A model generated the notes under the pieces. The model saw only the letters and a program-made list of their open reading frames with translations. It made no database searches and had not been told where the DNA came from. From positions 1 to 64,000 of the forward strand of contig JAPDOI010001053.1 in assembly GCA_029168955.1 (NCBI GenBank): a stretch of 64,000 nucleotides of DNA. The letters are read 5' to 3'. The stretch is from Aplectana chamaeleonis. Its lineage: Eukaryota > Nematoda > Chromadorea > Rhabditida > Cosmocercidae. Positions 57,118 through 64,000 of the stretch are shown here, piece after piece. The position numbers and the translations under genes were made by a program. Each line of letters begins with the position of its first letter. Positions within the stretch are counted from its first letter, which is position 1.

Positions 57118-59002
57118 TATACATTGGATCCGAATCAAAAAAATTCGGATACTCGGATTTCGGATAACTCAAAAATCAAAGGTCGCGGATATCCGACTCA
57201 AACGGATAGATTCAAAATAGCAAGATCGGATAATCCGAGTCAATCGGATAGGGAGGCGAAACGGATAGTCGGATCTCGGATCAATCCGAAAATTACGTTT
57301 TTTCGGTGATTCGGATTTTGGATCACTCGGATTTTGACCTTTTTTTCGGTGAGTCGGAATCCGAGTATCCGAGTCGGATATCCGGTCGGATACAAGATGG
57401 TATAATTCAAAAAGTTTATCGAAAATTGATAGTCTGGTGAAAATCTTCAATTAAAAAAGAGCTTTTTTACCTTACTATGATAAACGAACTCATTGATAAT
57501 CATCTTTATCGCGAAATATTTGCAAACCAAACAGATGTGATCACCTTTCACAATCTCTTCAAAGTGAGAGTAATGTTAAAGCATTAGTCTAAAAGAGTAT
57601 CAATCCTTCACATCGAATTCGTAAATACCCGTGAGTTACTGTCTAATCCACTAAAAAAGGATTGCCCGTTCGATCAATACACATGGTTTTTGGTAGGCAA
57701 TCGAATCCTCAATGCGCCATAAGGGGTATGGTATATTTTGCGACACACTGTCGCGTCGCTCTGCACAGCGACAGCGACCGCCGGTCGCGGAGCTTCTACC
57801 CTTTTAACCTGTCGCTATCGCAGTGCGTTGCAAAGTTCGGCCGCGACAGGGACAGTGTCAGCGACAGGCTTCAGCCCATTCGCAGTATGTCGGCCCTCCG
57901 CGTCACGTCACTGCGACAGACGCGCGATAATCGTGCCTACGACGACCGATGCCGTTGTCACGATGCAGGTCCCACAGTGCTAGATTGCATGCCTGTCGGT
58001 CATGACAGCGGCAAAGTATACCATACCCCTGAGAGCCTTTCAGAGTGGCGTCGAGGCAAAACTCGCTGTCGCGGTGACGGTATGAGTGATGTGGGGTGAG
58101 GGGTGCTACGCAGCGCAAACTGTGCCGTGAGAGGGAGGCGACCGTGCTTTCAGAGTGCGCGAGCTAGCAGCGACGGCAGCAACGTCGCGCGGTGGAAATT
58201 ATTTGGACCATTTTTGTCTCTGCCCTTAGTTTCCTTCTATTTGTTGATGTTACTTTGTTACTACCTGTCCATAAACCCTCCATGAAAATAATTATTTCCC
58301 CTATTTCACTGTTTTCTCCAATCGAACAAACGGCGGCGAAGAGGTAAGAGACGCAAAGACAGAAATATGATTCGGCGACCAGTCATGGTCACGCCCACTT
58401 TCTCTCGCTCTGGAGGGCGACGTCACAAATTTCGCAGCGGAGCCACTCTGAAATGCCCTATATTCGCACAGACAACTCAAACCAAGAGAACCAATGCTAA
58501 TTTTGCGCAAAATCTGCGCTGAGGATGCTCAGAAAATGCGGCGTAAATTTTACGATGCGCGCCGATTGGATGTCTGCAGTCACGCACCTATATGGCTACT
58601 GTAGAATGGAATGTCGAGTCGTGACATAAGATACGCTTGTTTGAGTCACAGGACATGCCGAATCTACCAATATCCGACTCATTATCCGATCCGAATCATG
58701 ACATTTTTCGGATATTCGGTATCCGAATCATTATCCGACTCATGGTACATTTCGGTGATTCAGATTTTGAATCAAACGGATTTTGGCGTTTTTTCGGTGA
58801 ATCGGATTTTGGATCATTTGGATTTTGACGTTTTTTCGGTAAATCGGATTCTGGATCATTCGGATTTTGACACATTTTCGGTGATTCGGATTTTGGATCA
58901 TTCGGATTTTGACGTTTTTTCGGTGAATCGGATTTTGAATCATGAAAATTTCGGTTCATTCGGATGGATATCCGAAAATGAGTGAGTCGGATCCAATGTA
59001 TA
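57118..59002. mobile_element. hAT-like element with 8-bp target duplication and CGGAT-rich arms
   Basis: 1885 bp, flanked by CTGGGTAG at 57110-57117 and 59003-59010. Terminal repeats are TATACATTGGATCCGA at left and, complemented, the same at right. Subterminal regions (57135-57390 and 58665-58990) are built of GGATTTTGGATCA / TTCGGTGAATCGGAT motifs. A GC-rich repeat E copy is nested inside. The frame 58611-58985 is made of these motifs and is not a gene. No transposase. Confidence 0.88.
57722..58030. mobile_element. GC-rich repeat E, copy 3, with perfect inverted ends
   Basis: 309 bp with ends AGGGGTATGGTATA and TATACCATACCCCT, exactly inverted over 14 bp. The interior repeats CGACAG / CTGTCG motifs. 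A target duplication is not visible. It is nested in the hAT-like element. Confidence 0.8.
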
Positions 59003-59187
59003 CTGGGTAGTAAGTGACAGCCGACTCTGCCCCTGCCCCGCCCATTTCGGGCATAACGCCTACCCCCCGGTGAAAGCCTATTGTGCTCCATTACGACCCC
59101 GCGATCCTCTGATTGAAAATCAGATAAGCAAGTATTGGTGAAAATCTCGTTAATTAAGGGGCGCCGGCTGACACCGGTAATTAGCCG

Positions 59188-59231
59188 TTATTTATTTATT
59201 TATTTATTGAAAGACGTAGGAAGACCTACGT
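59188..59231 (-). repeat. (TTTA)n tract with adjacent hairpin, retroposon-like 3-prime end
   Basis: On the minus strand a hairpin (ACGTAGG-TCTT-CCTACGT, 59214-59231) is followed by (AAAT)5. A hairpin before a simple tail is usual at non-LTR 3-prime ends; no body is recognised upstream. The rest of 59011-59344 is unassigned. Confidence 0.5.
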
Positions 59232-59344
59232 AGAACAAACAAAATATGACTGAAAAAACAATATGATGTCGCTGCATCATAAAATAGATGTTCTAAAAAG
59301 AAATCTTCAGTAATGCAAACCCTATAAACATAAAGTGTGCCCGA

Positions 59345-59595
59345 ATGAGAATGGCGACCCACGCGGTCGGCGTGCTTGGCAGGCGGCCGTCGCATGTGTC
59401 GCCCTCGGACGAGTGTTGGATTTCAACGACGGCCGTCCCCTCTCCCACTGATTGATCGGCGCAGTGCTTGCTGCCAGCCGGTGCCGGCCTCGTTCGTTGT
59501 CGATGGCGGTGGGGACTTTTCGCATGCTCGTCCGAGAGCGGCGAACGCGACGGCCGCCTGCCAAGCACGCCGGCCGCGTGGGCAGCCATTCTCAT
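59345..59595. mobile_element. GC-rich foldback element
   Basis: 251 bp. Ends ATGAGAATGGC and GCCATTCTCAT. Arms of about 85 bp match (CACGCGG, CGGCGTGCTTGGCAGGCGG, CTCGGACGAG). A partial repeat of the right end, GGGCAGCCATTCT, follows directly. Frames on both strands are palindrome artefacts. Confidence 0.82.
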
Positions 59596-60243
59596 GGGCA
59601 GCCATTCTAAGTGAATTTCCTGTGTTTTTCCTTTATTTTTACTTTTGTGATGACCAAATCTACATTATCATGAAGAGAGCTAAAAATTTGTCTTTGTCGT
59701 GAACCCTGCCTTTCATTGTGTAGTTGACTCCTCCTGTATACCACATGCCAAATGCGAGATCTCAATTCCTCCAAATAAGCGAGATATAATCGACCACCAC
59801 GAGCCATACCCCCTACATTCATCACCACGGGCCACATCTCTTTCCTGTTTTTCGAACTCAATAGCAGTCAGATGAATGGATAAATTTCAACCGCGCAGTC
59901 GTTCTTCACTCCATTGCCGGTCTGTGTCGTCTTTTTGGCTCGCTCTCGTGCAGCGACTGAGAATGAAGACAAATATGAACAGGCCGGAGATAACTCGTCA
60001 ACTAAAATTTCACCCTCAAAATATAGGCATTTTTGAGCAGCCATCACTCCGTTTGTAGAAAGCCTTGAGCGATTTCAGAAATATCGTTGTGTTCAGCGTG
60101 TGATTTTCTCCAGGAGAAGTATAAAAATTGAACAATAATTTTTTGGTTGTCCTGTGCCTTTCTGTTTTTCTGCTTCTCCTGTCCTAATTAGATTCCTATG
60201 AAACTTTTGAAATTGTGTGAAAACCCCTGCGTACGGTGTCATT
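59596..60243. other. Spacer with a family A right end
   Basis: TGTCGTGAACCCTGCCT followed by TTCA at about 59712 is a decayed family A right terminus without a clear partner. The rest is unrecognised. Confidence 0.4.
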
Positions 60244-60420
60244 GCCCTTATAAATTGCCTAAAATTGAGCAGCCAAAGCATGGCGGACGATTTGTTCGAG
60301 GCTTGTAACTTCCGTCAGCTGCAACCGATGTGTGGGAGCGGATCTTAATAAAGAGAGAGAGGCTGAGAACGAAGGAAGCAACAGGGCCTTTGATCGAAAA
60401 CTTTCGCTTATATTGCCATT
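60244..60420. mobile_element. Decayed family A interior
   Basis: Shares CGAGGCTTGTAACTTCCGTC and CAACCGATGTGTGGGAGC with 42399-42440. It runs in the same orientation as that copy, but the termini are lost. Confidence 0.6.
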
Positions 60421-60449
60421 GTTGAGCTCTATCGGTCGTCAAAAGAGGC

Positions 60450-60690
60450 GTGCCAAAGTGGCTTCCTACTAGATCTCGCTTATTCAGTGATTATCCGTTT
60501 CTAGCCGCCTTTTTTCGATTATCCGGTTTAGTGACCGGATCTCACGATTTTCACTTTTCCAGATGTCAGACATTTCAGATACCGTGTTTCTTTCGTGTGG
60601 CCGGATTTCGGATCAGTCCGAAATCGCCACCTTGGTGTCGGATCGGGTCTCGGACAAATATTCGATAGGGTAATACGGACGGATATCCTA
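60450..60690. repeat. ATCCG-motif-rich tract, decayed hAT-like arm
   Basis: TTATCCGGTTTAGTGACCGGAT, TTTCGGATCAGTCCGAAATC and ACGGACGGATATCC recall the arms of the elements at 48750 and 57118. No termini were found. Confidence 0.4.
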
Positions 60691-61598
60691 AGCAGCTTCG
60701 TCAAATGGAATGTATGCTCCGTTACTAGAATTCTAATGAGGAAATGAGGAATGAAAGTAAAATAATAGTCGAGTTCACCAGCGGTGATCTTGTTACAGAG
60801 CACTCCCAAGTCGGTCGTTCGAGCAACCGTTCGAGAAAGAAGACTTCATGAGTTGCATCATATTGATTCCAAGCCTAGAGCTTTACTTCTCTTCTTTATA
60901 AAATAAATGGAAATGGAAATCGATTGTTTCGATTCTAAAGCAGCTATGTGCAGTATGTCCCTATCAGATTTTAGTTTTTTTCGCAGAGAAATCTCATGAT
61001 TCACTGTACTTTATAAAATCTGAAACAGTATTCCTAGTCATTTTCCGAACTTCGGTATCCGTTGCACGCACTCCTTAATCCTGGACATACACACATATAT
61101 TTACTCAATATAACCCTTAATCTTCTCAAATACTTGCTTTCAGTAAGATTGGAGTTTAAGGATTGTATGACTGCCAATGTCATCCGACCGTCGACTTTGG
61201 GTTGTCATGGCGACTAGGGACGCGCTATGCGAATTTCGCCTAGCCGCTGACCGCCGGAAATTCTATTCCGCGCTATTTGCTTTTATACTGCACAACAATA
61301 CCAAGTTTTCTCGGGGACTCGCAGTATGCTTCTTTTTAGCGATGGATATTTCCCCTTTTGGAGAGTAGTCGATTGGAAGTGAACGTCAATGGCTCCTGTC
61401 ACGGACATAGGCTCCAACAAACGTTATGGTCAGGATCAAAACTATGAGGTTTGCAACCTGAAAATTATCCTATCCTTGTGCCTGTAGAGATCTTCTCGGG
61501 AACTGTATTTCCTGGAGAAAATCCTTACAATAACATGTAGGCGCACATATATTTTCTAATCAAGAATTTTGGAGCAGCTTCTTGAGATTAGTGGATGT
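60691..61598. other. Unassigned spacer
   Basis: AT-rich sequence without a recognisable gene, RNA or repeat boundary. Confidence 0.4.
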
Positions 61599-61602
61599 TT
61601 AA

Positions 61603-61994
61603 ATGCACAGTTCAACCTAAGGGTTTTTTTTATATTTCACTCGGAGTACGGCCTGGAACAACCTTGCCGAATGAGGTATCTCATTTGTTTCAAACATGGG
61701 AGAAACCGCAGGGAAAAGTCGGCCCCGCCTTCAGTACCCCAAAAGCCAAATCAAGTACAACGCTTTGAAAAGGAAATCAATAACTTTGTCATTGAGCATC
61801 GCGGCTTATTCCATTTTTTTTTTGTTTGCAAAGATTCAGTTCCTTCTTCGGGACGAAACGCTTGATTTTGTGGGCCGACTTTCTACCTGTAGTTTCTCAC
61901 CTACTTGATCGAATTGAGATTTAGCGCTTGACAGAGTTGCTATACACGACGGGCAAACTATAATATCTACAATTACTCTGAGGTTAGTCTGTGT
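61603..61994. mobile_element. Family C TTAA MITE, decayed copy 2
   Basis: 392 bp. TTAA at 61599-61602 and 61995-61998. Left end ATGCACAGTTCAACC; the right part GAATTGAGATTTAGCGCTTG to CTGAGGTTAGTCTGTG matches 31519-31605. The 98-codon frame here is incidental. Confidence 0.75.
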
Positions 61995-61998
61995 TTAA

Positions 61999-62846
61999 CA
62001 AAAGTTTTTTTTAGATAATTCATGAAGAACCAGAGCACGCCCTATTCTCATCCATTTTGCACTTCGGAAAAACAAGAAGCCCTTCCAATTCAAACAGCTA
62101 ATGCCTTAGAAGGCAATTTTTTTCAGTAATTGTATTTTGCCCACTCAGAAATGCGAATCGCGGCGCTCACGATTTTTCACGCCATTGTAGCAATCTTTTT
62201 TTTTGTGAATTTCTGATATATACGTGGATATTTTTCGTATGAATAGCCATATTTTGCTAAATAGCGAAATTTTTAGAGCTCAAATGGGACGGGACCAAAA
62301 TTTCAAGGGCACAGGATTATCATAAATCAGTCCAAAAGGGAGACATTCAGCATTCATTCCGGCCTCCGAGGAATCCATCGACGTCTGAAGAATGCATGGA
62401 CAGTGGAAACGTTAGTTCCAAACTTTTCCTCATGATTTCTATTCGTTCGTTTCCAGAATTTTTTTATGCGTATATACATGCTAAGCTCCGACTGTTTTGT
62501 ACTGCTATGCATAGTATATGTATACAAATACAAACAAATATCTTTTGCCCGTTGTAGACGAGCGAACGGGCGAAGTCGCGACAGTAGATCTTGGCTCGCT
62601 GTCGAGTCCAAACTCGCGGATGGTGTCGCGATTGCCGCGCAGTTTGCCGCAGTGGTCGCGTCTCATCAACCCCTCGACTAAAATGGGTGAAGGCTCATTG
62701 TTATAGCATACGGCGCCGAGTTCGTGCCAAACTTCAATAAAGGACGCAAAGTATCACTAGGACTCATGCCGACTGTACATATGGAGAAATTCTACTTCCT
62801 ACCGGTTAACGAAATCACTGAAAAAAATCGGTTGGTTCTAGCGACG
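61999..62846. other. Unassigned spacer with an unrecognised small frame
   Basis: The 62-codon frame 62518-62706 is locally GC-rich and reads DERTGEVATVDLGSLSSPN and on to TAG. It has the look of a retroelement protein tail but matches nothing I can name. The rest is unrecognised. Confidence 0.35.
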
Positions 62847-62848
62847 TA

Positions 62849-63127
62849 CTGTGCCTCTCTGAGCTGAATTCCGGTCCGCAATTGCTTCTCGACACGCTTT
62901 GCGGCCGCACGCTCCCGAGTCGGAAGAGTTTCCAGCGCCGCAGCCGCCGATCTGTTGACTCTAGGTGGGTTTTGGAAACTGGAAACTTTAAAAAATTGGA
63001 GAAAACTGTATGCAAAAGCCACATCGATTCGGCTTTAGCGCTGGAAACTCGACCGACTCGAGCGCGTGCGGCCGCAAAGCGTGTCCAGACGGAATTGCGG
63101 ACCGGAATTTCGCCCAGAGAAGCACAG
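62849..63127. mobile_element. Foldback MITE flanked by TA
   Basis: 279 bp, flanked by TA at 62847-62848 and 63128-63129. Arms of about 100 bp are inverted: CTGTGCCTCTCTGAGC against CTGTGCTTCTCTGGGC, then ATTCCGGTCCGCAATT and GACACGCTTTGCGGCCGCACG in both. The loop is AT-rich. A TA target suggests Tc1/mariner-type mobilisation, which is an inference. Confidence 0.85.
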
Positions 63128-63129
63128 TA

Positions 63130-64000
63130 GTAACTTACCGGAACGGCTATTAAATAAGTTAAATGAAGAAGGTTTTTATCTGCCACCGTCGAATTTAGAA
63201 TTGCCGACTTCGCCCTTCGCACCGCAGAGAGCGAGACATTCCGTGTAGCGTGCGCGAGCAATCGGCCATTCGGCCGCAGTAGCGCGACCGACATATTAGG
63301 CTCGTTAAACACTCATTGATTCTCATTTTGATATCACCATTTCAAAATTCAAATAGCCGCCATCGCCATCTAAGTAGTTGTGAATAGGCTCGAGAATGCC
63401 GGCTCAAGTGCAATGTTTAGCCAAATTTTGACTTCTACAAGATCGAGCTGAGCTACAGTTCACGGCAATGGAAAAATGCGGTGGTGCGCAAATTTGGAAT
63501 TTTTTCTTATTTCAGGTGATAAGTGTACCATAAACGTTAACAGCGGTGCGTTTTCCCTCATTCAAACAATACCGATACACGAAAAGTCTTTACTATAGAT
63601 GCACCCAGCAATACGCTTAGGTAAAATACGGGAAAGCACCACCGCCTTTTTCCGATGAAGTGAACTGTATATCCACTATTTCGGAGCTAAATCTTACTCA
63701 GCCAATTTTCTTGAATCAGCACTTTCAATGTAATTGAACGAGTTTGCGCAGTTTCGTGGCAAAAGAACAAGAGACGCCGCAGATCGAGCTCCACTGCTTG
63801 AAGAATGCTGAGCTCTTGGCAAGAAACACACGATCTATTCTGTGTTGTTGCGATATATAGTATTGATAATCTACTCTGTTTCTTTGCGCGCTTGTGCTAA
63901 ACTATGGGAGAGACAGCGAGAAAGTGCGGGGAGAAGAAGACGCAGCACACGCACGCGACAAACGGAAATCAATTTCACTCTGAAGGAGAGAAAAAGTGCA
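63130..64000. other. Unassigned sequence to window end
   Basis: No gene, RNA or repeat recognised. The last 120 bp are purine-rich (GAGAGACAGCGAGAAAGTGCGG). Confidence 0.4.

Noticed and set aside
58611..58985. 124-codon plus frame rich in SVNRILDHSDFDVF repeats
   Set aside because: It translates the GGATTTTG / TTCGGTGAATC motif arm of a hAT-like element.
62518..62706. Possible retrovirus-like or LTR-element protein tail
   Set aside because: The composition is suggestive, but no motif could be named and no flanking terminal repeats were found.

Overview
The window looks like non-coding, transposon-rich animal DNA. A nematode is the best guess: AT-rich spacers, many short TTAA-flanked and inverted-repeat elements, a mariner relic, an RTE-type retroelement and one candidate 53-bp intron. 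The organism is an inference. I found no intact conserved host gene. Every recognisable protein is a decayed transposon protein.

Layout. Positions 1-28758 are one uninterrupted satellite array with a 37-bp unit (about 777 copies) that runs off the left edge of the window. Its last 4 kb carry a distinct set of unit variants. From 28759 to about 33600 there is a degenerate minisatellite split by two TTAA elements, plus TTTA and AC microsatellites. At 33608-34688 lies a mariner relic whose left end is split by another element. A 0.97-kb inverted repeat and a TATA-bearing direct repeat (36706-37972) lead into a 42-bp tandem array at 38147-39718. Each unit of that array has two GACGTC hexamers, one of them inside a CRE-like TGACGTCA. 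The array is cut by a 1.6-kb hAT-like element with an exact 8-bp target duplication and resumes for 68 bp.

From 41.4 to 64 kb the sequence is a mosaic of elements: TTAA-flanked MITE families, here called A (AGGCAGTGTTCACG ends), B (AGGCAGCAGACACG ends) and C (AGGCACAGTCC ends); hAT-like elements with TATAC termini; a complete but dead RTE retroelement (45539-48601, minus strand, 14-bp target duplication); a CACTA-like element (50517-52572) holding two younger insertions; and several foldback elements.

The most informative results are structural. Two TTAA insertions can be compared with an unfilled copy of the same site elsewhere in the window. Several nested insertions have exact target duplications, so relative ages can be ordered. 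The two tandem arrays keep long reading frames open only because of unit composition or unit length. I do not see a convincing new gene system. The best candidates for something unusual are the CRE-like array, the domain structure of the 37-bp satellite, and the shared design of several DNA transposon families whose subterminal regions are built of short degenerate motifs.
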